Shown here piece after piece: positions 1 through 5,910 of a DNA stretch of 9,839 nucleotides (its first letter is position 1; each line of letters starts with the position of its first letter). This DNA comes from Holdemanella sp. Its GTDB lineage: Bacteria; Bacillota_I; Bacilli_A; Erysipelotrichales; Erysipelotrichaceae. The notes under the pieces were generated by a model, which saw nothing but the letters and a program-made list of their open reading frames with translations, was not told where the DNA came from and searched no databases. Position numbers and translations under genes: made by a program. The stretch covers positions 1 to 9,839 of the forward strand of contig JABUSD010000411.1 of NCBI GenBank assembly GCA_021442845.1, read 5' to 3'.

Positions 1-34
1 TATATTTTTAGAAGAATTATAAATGGTATTATCA

Positions 35-80
35 TATGAAATTGATTTATACAATATTTATGTTATAATTTATGAAATTG
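35..80. repeat. 10-bp direct repeat bracketing the promoter
   Basis: TATGAAATTG occurs exactly at 35-44 and again at 71-80, 36 bp apart start to start. The first copy overlaps the -35 element and the second covers the predicted transcription start. That spacing would suit a regulator binding both sides of the promoter. In AT-rich DNA a chance 10-bp repeat at this distance is possible, so the operator role is inference. Confidence 0.4.
42..69 (+). promoter_or_regulatory. Promoter of the HTH/coiled-coil gene (extended -10)
   Basis: A consensus -10 TATAAT at 64-69 is preceded by TG at 61-62, giving an extended -10 (TGtTATAAT). A -35-like TTGATT lies at 42-47 with a 16-bp spacer. Transcription would start near 76, leaving a leader of about 50 nt before the ATG at 129. 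It is flanked by the direct repeat at 35-44 and 71-80. This is a sequence match only. Confidence 0.7.
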
Positions 81-94
81 TTAAATATGTGAAG

Positions 95-113
95 TCTTAT
101 GATTTTCATAAGA
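95..113. promoter_or_regulatory. Perfect 8-bp palindrome in the leader, next to the ribosome binding site
   Basis: TCTTATGA (95-102) and TCATAAGA (106-113) are exact inverted repeats around a 3-nt TTT centre. The right arm abuts the Shine-Dalgarno AAGGAG at 114-119. As DNA it could be an operator for a dimeric regulator, perhaps the HTH protein encoded just downstream. As RNA it could form a small hairpin beside the ribosome binding site. The sequence does not decide between these. Confidence 0.5.
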
Positions 114-128
114 AAGGAGTAGTACTAT

Positions 129-677
129 ATGGATATAAATGAAAGCACAATAGATGTATATTATGATATGGATGTGGCGCAGATCTGCCAGCATTTTAAT
201 AAATCTAGAAATACAGTTGATAAGGCAATTGCTAAACTGGTAAAGGATTTCCCTGATAAAGAATGGAAATATAAGAATCCAGATACAAAGAGAATTACAA
301 TTAAAGCAGAAGGTGTAGAACAGCTATCTTCTTATTTTCGTAAAGAAAAACATGAAATTTCAACTGTAGAAATGGAATTAAAGTATGAAAATGAGAAATT
401 AAGGGCAATTATTGAAGAAAAAGAGAAACACGAAGCTGTTTTAGAACAATTATATAACGAAAAATTACTTCTTGAACTTGAAAAATCAAGACAGACATTC
501 TTATTGGAAACACAAACCAAGGATGATAAAATATCTGAATTAGAATCTGAAAATCAGATTCTAAAAGAAAAGGCAGAAGGAAGAGAAGAGTTAGAAAAAG
601 AAATAGAAGAATATAAAAAGAAGGAACAGGAATATAATTCCAAGTCCTTCTTCTATAGACTTACTCACAAATTTTAG
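129..677 (+). CDS. Small helix-turn-helix protein with long coiled coil, function unknown
   Basis: A 182-residue protein whose function I do not recognise. Residues about 13-40 look like a helix-turn-helix: helix around 15-23, a turn at NKSRN, then a second helix TVDKAIAKLV. They are followed by a basic stretch with wing-like ITIKAEGVEQL (56-66). Residues about 75-170 are very rich in Glu/Lys with Leu/Ile heptad spacing, a long coiled coil. The tail ends in the basic, aromatic segment SFFYRLTHKF. The plan (N-terminal HTH, coiled coil, aromatic/basic end) recalls the DUF536-type proteins seen with Gram-positive plasmid replicons and phages, but I cannot confirm membership. The ATG at 129 has a strong AAAGGAG at 113-119 with 9-nt spacing. 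The gene has its own promoter and terminator, so it is probably monocistronic. DNA binding with self-association, possibly autoregulated, is inference. Confidence 0.75.
   Translation: MDINESTIDVYYDMDVAQICQHFNKSRNTVDKAIAKLVKDFPDKEWKYKNPDTKRITIKAEGVEQLSSYFRKEKHEISTVEMELKYENEKLRAIIEEKEKHEAVLEQLYNEKLLLELEKSRQTFLLETQTKDDKISELESENQILKEKAEGREELEKEIEEYKKKEQEYNSKSFFYRLTHKF
540..564. repeat. 11-bp perfect inverted repeat inside the coiled-coil coding region
   Basis: TTAGAATCTGA (540-550) and TCAGATTCTAA (554-564) are exact reverse complements around an AAA centre, at codons 138-146 of the upstream gene. On the minus strand it lies about 100 nt past the stop of the CYTH gene and is followed by only a weak T-rich stretch. 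It could therefore be a poor terminator for that gene, a binding site, or coincidence. Confidence 0.45.
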
Positions 678-1218
678 AAGCCATTGCTCTAGCAATCTTG
701 CTAGGGCAATTTTTATGATAGGTTAATCCAAATGGTTTTAAAATTTCATTGAATGTTTTTATACCATCATGGTCTGAAGTATATTCATATTCAATTTCAT
801 AATCAATATGATTTTCATATATAGTCATATCAACGCATAATTCACCACATTCCATAATGTAAATATTACGAATTGTTTTAAATGTTATGACTGGATAGAC
901 TTCCTCTTCAAGAGGTATCATAGAAAGCCATTTCTCTATTTCATCATCATGAATATCAGATATAGTATCGACATTAATATCTTTTTCATACTCAAAATGG
1001 GTAATACTATCTTTTCTAATTTTTAATGTGAATATATTTTGGTTTCCTATTTTACGAATTCGCATTGCACCTTTATTTCGTTTGATTAGTTGATCTTTTG
1101 TATCATAATATGTATTTATCTGTGTACGGCTTTCATTAAAGGCATATGAATTTAGAATCTTTTCATATATTTCTTTTGTAACAAGTATTTTTAATTCTCT
1201 TTCAATTTGATCATACAT
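661..1218 (-). CDS. CYTH-domain protein (YjbK-like, triphosphate tunnel family)
   Basis: A 185-residue protein with the CYTH signature ExExK as E6, E8, K10 (IERELKILV) and further family features: QINTYYDT (33-40), basic strands MRIRK (52-56) and TLKIR (64-68), R117, an acidic alternating strand YEIEYEY (140-146) and a C-terminal SKIAR (173-177). In this fold eight strands make a tunnel in which the basic residues hold a triphosphate and the glutamates bind metal. Characterised relatives hydrolyse inorganic triphosphate or thiamine triphosphate, but the substrate here is unknown. The length and full motif set suggest an active cytosolic enzyme. The ATG has GGAGG at 1228-1232 with good spacing. 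It is divergent from nadK, echoing the yjbK/nadK neighbourhood of Bacillus, but the (p)ppGpp synthetase gene usually found between them is absent. Its 3' end overlaps the convergent HTH gene by 17 bp. I see no clear promoter or terminator for it. Confidence 0.88.
   Translation of the reverse strand: MYDQIERELKILVTKEIYEKILNSYAFNESRTQINTYYDTKDQLIKRNKGAMRIRKIGNQNIFTLKIRKDSITHFEYEKDINVDTISDIHDDEIEKWLSMIPLEEEVYPVITFKTIRNIYIMECGELCVDMTIYENHIDYEIEYEYTSDHDGIKTFNEILKPFGLTYHKNCPSKIARAMASKICE
683..714 (+). terminator. Intrinsic terminator of the HTH/coiled-coil gene
   Basis: A 12-bp stem, ATTGCTCTAGCA (683-694) with TGCTAGGGCAAT (699-710), contains one G-U pair, has a 4-nt ATCT loop and runs straight into a T tract (710-714). 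It begins 6 nt after the TAG stop. It lies inside the last codons of the convergent CYTH gene. On the minus strand no T run follows, so it should act only on plus-strand transcripts. Confidence 0.85.
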
Positions 1219-1239
1219 TTTAATATTCCTCCGAAATTA

Positions 1240-1248
1240 TGTTACAAT
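1240..1248 (+). promoter_or_regulatory. Extended -10 promoter for nadK
   Basis: TGtTACAAT at 1240-1248 is an extended -10 with a weak -35-like TTTAAT at 1219-1224 (18-bp spacer). A start near 1255 would leave a leader of about 20 nt holding AAAGGAAG (1261-1268) before the ATG at 1274. The -35 overlaps the first codon of the divergent CYTH gene. Confidence 0.5.
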
Positions 1249-1273
1249 ATCAAGAGAAAAAAAGGAAGATAGT

Positions 1274-2047
1274 ATGCGATTTGGAACAGTTGATAGAGAA
1301 GATGAATTATCAATTAAAAAAAGAGATGAAATAATCGAAAGATTAGTTTCAAAAGGATGGGAATACGATTGTGAAAATCCAGAACTTGTCATATCGGTAG
1401 GAGGGGATGGAACCCTTTTAAGAACAATCCATAAATATCTTGATTGTTTAGAAGATGTAATGTTTGTAGCCATTCATACAGGAACACTTGGTTTCTTTAC
1501 AGATTATACAAAGGATGAAATAGATCTGCTTATTGAAGATATCACAACGAAAGCACCAGATATTGAATATCGTCCAATGCTTGAAATTCAGATTCCTCAA
1601 AAGAATAAAATACATTATGCTTTAAATGAAATTCGTATTGAAAGTTTAGGAAAGACATTAAATTTAGATGTATATATTGATGAAGAGTATTTTGAAAGTA
1701 CCTCCGGTTCAGGATTGTGTATTAGTACACAGGCAGGATCTAGTGCTATGAATCGCGCATTATCAGGTGCTGTGGTAGATTCAGGACTGAATGTTTTGCA
1801 GTTATGTGAAATAATGCCAATCACACACAAAAATCATCATTCACTAAGAAATCCATATATTATGAGAGAAGATAGAAAAGTGACTATAAAAGGAAAGGCA
1901 TTATCACTCGCAAGGGCTAATTTTGATTATCTTGAAACGGGATTAGAAAATGTAGATACATTATTTATATGCACTTCTGAAAAAAAAGTACGATTCGCAA
2001 GATACCGTACTTACTCTTATTTGAAGAGATTAAAAAACTTATATTAA
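1274..2047 (+). CDS. nadK: NAD kinase
   Basis: ATP (or polyphosphate)-dependent NAD+ 2'-phosphorylation to NADP+, a cytosolic core enzyme and the source of the NADP pool. The 257-residue length fits the short Firmicute form. Visible motifs are GGDGT at 43-47 (catalytic Asp45), HTGTLGF at 68-74, the nucleotide-binding NE pair N118-E119, the glycine-rich loop around 151-168, and a C-terminal EKKVRFARYR much like that of Listeria/Bacillus enzymes. The loop reads STQAGSSAMNRALSGAVV where the family normally has STPTGSTAY or STPSGTTAY, so the usual Pro and Tyr are replaced by Gln and Met (M159), which is unusual for a NAD-contacting motif. The ATG has AAAGGAAG about 6 nt upstream. It is divergent from the CYTH gene and convergent with rodA: both stops lie in one TTAA at 2044-2047. 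Confidence 0.92.
   Translation: MRFGTVDREDELSIKKRDEIIERLVSKGWEYDCENPELVISVGGDGTLLRTIHKYLDCLEDVMFVAIHTGTLGFFTDYTKDEIDLLIEDITTKAPDIEYRPMLEIQIPQKNKIHYALNEIRIESLGKTLNLDVYIDEEYFESTSGSGLCISTQAGSSAMNRALSGAVVDSGLNVLQLCEIMPITHKNHHSLRNPYIMREDRKVTIKGKALSLARANFDYLETGLENVDTLFICTSEKKVRFARYRTYSYLKRLKNLY
1980..2012 (-). terminator. Intrinsic terminator of rodA, embedded in the nadK coding end
   Basis: Read on the minus strand, AAGTACG (2012-2006) pairs with CGTACTT (1992-1986) across a 13-nt loop and is followed directly by eight T (1987-1980). It starts about 32 nt past the rodA stop and lies wholly within nadK codons. The stem is short, but the T tract is strong. Confidence 0.65.
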
Positions 2048-3267
2048 TGTTTAAACAGCTTAGGACGATTTATATGAATCGTTCTTTTTGATATTGGTGA
2101 TAGATTCAATACAATGGAGAATGCGATAAAATAGGACAGAATGCTTGATCCTCCATAGGATATCAAAGGAAGTGTAATACCAGTAATTGGAAGCAGACCA
2201 ACAATCATTCCAAGATTTTGAAGCTGCTGATAAAGAAGCATACCAATAACACCAATCACGATAAAACGATCTAATCGATTTGTTGTATTATATGCAATCT
2301 TACATAAATATAAATCCAGAATCAGGCACACAACCAAAATGAATGTTGTACCAATTAAACCGAAACATTGTCCAAAGGCTGCAAATATAAAATCTGTATG
2401 TGCTTCTGGAATCGAAATGATATTGGCTTGTAAACCATGCCCGGTTAATCCAGCGCTTCCTAAAGATAATAAAGCTGTATATAACTGGTTGGAACTTCCT
2501 CGAATATTACTTTCTGGATCTAGCCAGGCTTCAATACGATTAAAACGATAAGCGGATATCAAAGATATTAATGTTTCAGGATGTTTGAAATATAAGAACA
2601 AGAATAAACCAATCACACCTGCAATCATTCCAAGTAATATCCATACATATACTTTACGAATACCAGAACATATTAATAGAACCATGATACAGAAAGCGAT
2701 GATAATACATACACCTGTATCTGGTTGAAGAAAGATTAAAATCATAGGTGGAAGCAACAACTTCGCAATTTGCAGCATTAATAAAAAATCATCTTTAAAA
2801 GTTGGATTTTCATGTTGATCCTGATGATCCTTTATTGTTTGGGAAATAAGAACGATTAATACAATTTTAATAAATTCACTTGGCTGAAAACTTCCAATCA
2901 ACGGAAATTGAAACCAGGATATGGCACCATTAATCGGTGATGCAAGCGGTAAGGCAAAACCGATGATGTTATATGTGATTCTAGATATGAACAGATATAG
3001 AAGACACAGCATTAAAAATATATAAGCATCATACATATATTCATATATAATCTTGTTGTCAATCTTAGATAATATGAACATCGTAAAGAATCCAACACCA
3101 TACCAGAAAATCTGTTTAATCAGATAAGAAGTACCTGTACCAATCTTGATTAAATTGAATGAATTGTAAATCGCAAAACAGCTGGTAATTCCAAGTAGGA
3201 CAAGAATCGCAATAAATCCAAGATCCACTCTTATAATTTTATTTTTAACAATAATCGTTTGTTTCAA
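2044..3267 (-). CDS. rodA: SEDS-family peptidoglycan glycosyltransferase, RodA-like
   Basis: Integral membrane polymerase that joins lipid II into glycan strands with a class B PBP. About ten hydrophobic segments are visible. Numbering from the upstream GTG at 3276, SEDS motifs are GAISWF (117-122), QPSEFIKI (131-138), QPDTG (184-188), RIEAWLDP (247-254), PEAHTDFIF (290-298, with the catalytic-type Asp295) and PITGITLPLISYGGSS (363-378). NLGMIVGLLPITGI resembles RodA more than FtsW, so elongation is likelier than division, but this call is moderate and SpoVE/FtsW remain possible. The Glu-Glu pair usually following TDFIF is Gln-Cys here (303-304), and the Pro of GIPLP is Thr (368). Start: the UAAGGGG Shine-Dalgarno overlaps the GTG at 3276, whereas TTG at 3267 sits 8 nt beyond it, so TTG (407 aa) is preferred. 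No PBP partner gene lies nearby. It is divergent from mutS and convergent with nadK. Confidence 0.9.
   Translation of the reverse strand: MKQTIIVKNKIIRVDLGFIAILVLLGITSCFAIYNSFNLIKIGTGTSYLIKQIFWYGVGFFTMFILSKIDNKIIYEYMYDAYIFLMLCLLYLFISRITYNIIGFALPLASPINGAISWFQFPLIGSFQPSEFIKIVLIVLISQTIKDHQDQHENPTFKDDFLLMLQIAKLLLPPMILIFLQPDTGVCIIIAFCIMVLLICSGIRKVYVWILLGMIAGVIGLFLFLYFKHPETLISLISAYRFNRIEAWLDPESNIRGSSNQLYTALLSLGSAGLTGHGLQANIISIPEAHTDFIFAAFGQCFGLIGTTFILVVCLILDLYLCKIAYNTTNRLDRFIVIGVIGMLLYQQLQNLGMIVGLLPITGITLPLISYGGSSILSYFIAFSIVLNLSPISKRTIHINRPKLFKH
2062..2089 (+). terminator. Intrinsic terminator of nadK, embedded in the rodA coding end
   Basis: AGGACGATT (2062-2070) pairs with AATCGTTCT (2077-2085), a 9-bp stem with one G-U pair and a 6-nt loop, followed by a T5 tract (2085-2089). 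It begins 15 nt after the nadK stop and lies inside the last codons of the opposing rodA gene. Confidence 0.8.
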
Positions 3268-3296
3268 TATTGACACCCCTTAAGTTAGTTTTATTT

Positions 3297-3326
3297 AGTA
3301 TAACACAATTGTAAAAAGCGCGTTAA
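3297..3326 (-). promoter_or_regulatory. rodA: Promoter of rodA (extended -10)
   Basis: On the minus strand TGtTATACT (3305-3297) is an extended -10, with a partial -35 TTAACG (3326-3321) 18 bp upstream. It overlaps the mutS promoter on the other strand, each -35 lying within the other's spacer. Confidence 0.6.
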
Positions 3327-3340
3327 AAATTTGATATAAT
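3309..3340 (+). promoter_or_regulatory. mutS: Promoter of the mutS operon (extended -10)
   Basis: TATAAT at 3335-3340 is preceded by TGa at 3332-3334, an extended -10. A TTGTAA at 3309-3314 is the closest -35-like element, but its 20-bp spacer is long, so the promoter probably relies on the TG extension. The transcript would begin near 3347, giving a leader of only about 15 nt before the ATG. Confidence 0.65.
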
Positions 3341-3348
3341 AGATAAGA

Positions 3349-3362
3349 TTGGAGGAATCCAA
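3349..3362 (+). promoter_or_regulatory. Small inverted repeat covering the mutS ribosome binding site
   Basis: TTGGA (3349-3353) pairs with TCCAA (3358-3362) around a GGAA tetraloop, which has the GNRA form. The stem ends directly before the ATG, and the Shine-Dalgarno GGAGG (3351-3355) lies in the left arm and loop. In a leader this short the hairpin could reduce ribosome access. The stem is only 5 bp, so its effect is uncertain. Confidence 0.4.
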
Positions 3363-5900
3363 ATGAAAGAAAAAAAATACACTCCGATGATGGAGCATTA
3401 CTTACAATTAAAAGAACAAAATAAAGATGCGTTTCTTTTTTATAGATTAGGTGACTTTTATGAAATGTTTTTTGATGATGCCAAATTGGCAAGTCAGGAA
3501 CTGGATCTGGTATTAACAGGAAGAAGTGCAGGTGTTGATGAAAAAGTACCAATGTGTGGGATTCCTTATCATGCAGCGAATTCTTATATTCAGCGATTGG
3601 TAAAGAAAGGATATAAAGTTGCGATTTGTGAGCAGTTATCAGATCCTGCTTTATCAAAAGGTCTTGTGGATAGAGATATTATTAAAATTATTACACCAGG
3701 TACCTGGATGGATGAAGTTGCCGATGCGAAATCAAATAACTATATGGCTTCTATTATTATATCCAGCTGGGAAATATGTATTTTGTATTGTGAATTAAGT
3801 ACAGGGGAATTAAAATATCAGATTCTAGAAAGATCTTTAGTTGCATTACAGAAGTCATTAATGGAACAACATGTTTCAGAAGTAGTATGTCCAATGACAA
3901 TGGATAAGAAATGGCAAATGGCATTGGATGAAATGGATTCTATTGTGATATCAAAACAGAAAAAGGTAAATCTTGAAGAAGAAGATAAAAAATTGATTAT
4001 AGAAGGAACATCAAAAATAGTTGATGAAGCATTAGCACAGTTAATGGCTTATCTTAAAGATACCCAGAAACAGCATATCGATCATTTCCTTCCGGCTGTA
4101 TCTATGAATGATGATTATATTCTGGTAATGGATTATGAAACAAAGAATCATCTGGAATTGGTTACATCGCATTCATCTTCAGCTAGAGCAGAAAGTTTAT
4201 GGGAATTTATGGATTATTGCCAATGTGCGATGGGTTCAAGATTATTAAAACATTGGATAGAAGCACCATTGATTAATGTAAAGGAAATCATAAAAAGGCA
4301 AAATGCGATTGAAATATTAAAAACGAATTTCATGTTAAGAGAAAATCTGAAGGAACATCTATTGTATGTTTATGATATGGAGCGTTTAGCAAGTCGAATG
4401 GCATATGGAAATGCAAGTCCAAGAGATGTACTACAGCTAACTACAACATTAGCACATGCTAAACCAATATTAAATCTATCCAGAGATTTAACATCGTATC
4501 CAGAATTTAATGATGTTCCAGATTGTCAGGATTTGTATAAAGAAATTGAAGATGCGATAATAGAAAACCCACCATTAACATTAAAAGAAGGTGGTGTTTT
4601 CAAAGATGGATATAATCAGAAGTTAGATGAATTACGATTGATATCCAATCAAGGAAAGAAGTTCATTCTTGAATTGGAAAACAAAGAAAGAGAAAGAACA
4701 GGAATCAAATCATTAAAAATAGGATATAACCGAGTATTTGGGTATTATATCGAAGTAAGAAATGGAAATCTAAATGCGATAAAGGAAGAGTTTGGATATC
4801 ATCCAAAACAGACGCTGGCAAACGCAACCCGTTTTATTACCCAGGAATTAAAGGAAAAGGAAGATGAAATCCTACATGCCCAGGAAGAAAAGGTAAAGCT
4901 GGAACAACAGTTATTTGAATTGATGTTAAGAAGAATTAAAAGAGAACTGTTTGATCTGCATGCTTGTGCAAAAGCACTTGCTACAGTGGATGTTCTGGTT
5001 GGATTATCTATATTGGCATCAGCTAAGGGATATGTATGTCCAAAATTTCATAAAGAGAGCTATGTAAGAATCATTGAAGGAAAACATCCAATTCTGGATG
5101 ATCGCATGAAAAAGAAGAAATATATTTCCAATGATTGGATTATGCCAGAAGAAAATACGATTCAGCTGATTACAGGACCGAATATGGGAGGTAAATCAAC
5201 CTATATGCGACAGAATGCATTGATCGTGATTATGGCACAGATAGGAAGTTATGTTCCATGTAAGGAAGCGGATTTACCAATCTTTGATCGTATTTTTACA
5301 CGCATAGGAGCAAGTGATGATATTTTAACTGGTAAATCTACATTCATGGTGGAAATGATGGAAGCAAATGTTGCCCTTCGTTATGCTACAAAGAATTCAT
5401 TGATTTTATTTGATGAAATCGGAAGAGGAACAGCTACCTATGATGGAATGGCGTTGGCACAGGCTATGCTTGAATATATTGGAGAAGCTATCCAGGCAAA
5501 AACATTATTCTCTACCCATTATCATGAATTGACAGATATGGAACAGATGCATCCTCATGTAAAGAATGTTCATGTGGATGTGAAAGAAAAGAAGCAGGAA
5601 ATTGAATTTCGATATCGTGTTGTGGATGGAAAAGCCAATAAATCCTATGGAATTCATGTTGCGAAATTAGCCCATTTGCCTAGTGTAGTATTAGAAAGAG
5701 CGAAACAGCTTTTAAATGATTTCGAAAGTAAAGATATCCAGCAGGGGTATCAGCCAAGTTTATTTGTTATGGATCCAATCCAGCCAAAGAAATCAGAATT
5801 AGTGGATCGAATCCAACAGCTTGATATTGATTCCATGTCACCAAGAGAAGCTTTGGATTGTTTATATGAATTAAAGAAAATCGCAGAAGAAATAGATTAA
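3363..5900 (+). CDS. mutS: DNA mismatch repair ATPase MutS
   Basis: Recognises mismatches and small loops as a dimer, then converts to an ATP-bound sliding clamp that recruits MutL. The 845-residue length is normal for MutS1. The N-terminal mismatch-binding domain has GDFYEMF (30-36), with the Phe and Glu of the FxE motif at 32 and 34. After the connector, core and lever regions comes the ABC ATPase: Walker A GPNMGGKS (605-612), signature STFMVEM, Walker B LILFDE (680-685), and the STHYHEL His switch. Close to the C-terminus QPSLF (797-801) matches the QxxLF sliding-clamp motif known from Bacillus subtilis MutS. It is followed by the short dimerisation tail with SPREALDCLYELKKI. All key residues are present. 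The ATG at 3363 has GGAGG at 3351-3355. It is the first gene of the plus-strand operon, 10 bp before mutL. Confidence 0.97.
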   Translation: MKEKKYTPMMEHYLQLKEQNKDAFLFYRLGDFYEMFFDDAKLASQELDLVLTGRSAGVDEKVPMCGIPYHAANSYIQRLVKKGYKVAICEQLSDPALSKGLVDRDIIKIITPGTWMDEVADAKSNNYMASIIISSWEICILYCELSTGELKYQILERSLVALQKSLMEQHVSEVVCPMTMDKKWQMALDEMDSIVISKQKKVNLEEEDKKLIIEGTSKIVDEALAQLMAYLKDTQKQHIDHFLPAVSMNDDYILVMDYETKNHLELVTSHSSSARAESLWEFMDYCQCAMGSRLLKHWIEAPLINVKEIIKRQNAIEILKTNFMLRENLKEHLLYVYDMERLASRMAYGNASPRDVLQLTTTLAHAKPILNLSRDLTSYPEFNDVPDCQDLYKEIEDAIIENPPLTLKEGGVFKDGYNQKLDELRLISNQGKKFILELENKERERTGIKSLKIGYNRVFGYYIEVRNGNLNAIKEEFGYHPKQTLANATRFITQELKEKEDEILHAQEEKVKLEQQLFELMLRRIKRELFDLHACAKALATVDVLVGLSILASAKGYVCPKFHKESYVRIIEGKHPILDDRMKKKKYISNDWIMPEENTIQLITGPNMGGKSTYMRQNALIVIMAQIGSYVPCKEADLPIFDRIFTRIGASDDILTGKSTFMVEMMEANVALRYATKNSLILFDEIGRGTATYDGMALAQAMLEYIGEAIQAKTLFSTHYHELTDMEQMHPHVKNVHVDVKEKKQEIEFRYRVVDGKANKSYGIHVAKLAHLPSVVLERAKQLLNDFESKDIQQGYQPSLFVMDPIQPKKSELVDRIQQLDIDSMSPREALDCLYELKKIAEEID

Positions 5901-5910
5901 GGAGTTTGTA

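Noticed and set aside
1237..1273. Possible promoter for the CYTH gene on the minus strand (CATAAT, TATTGT, TTGATA)
   Set aside because: The hexamers are too close together or would start the transcript on top of the ribosome binding site. No pair has acceptable spacing.
2339..2551. Plus-strand open frame of 70 codons inside rodA
   Set aside because: It is antisense to the conserved PEAHTDFIF and WLDP coding regions of the SEDS gene, with no Shine-Dalgarno of note.
3295..3657. Minus-strand open frame of 120 codons upstream of rodA
   Set aside because: It lies antisense across the start of mutS, whose codons carry the clear GDFYEMF motif. It also crosses both promoters, has no recognisable domain, and looks like a shadow of the mutS frame.
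4569..4600. Possible terminator inside mutS (CCACC/GGTGG followed by TTTT)
   Set aside because: The stem is only 5 bp with a 16-nt loop, and the T tract is interrupted. It sits mid-gene in an intact operon, so it is most likely coincidental.
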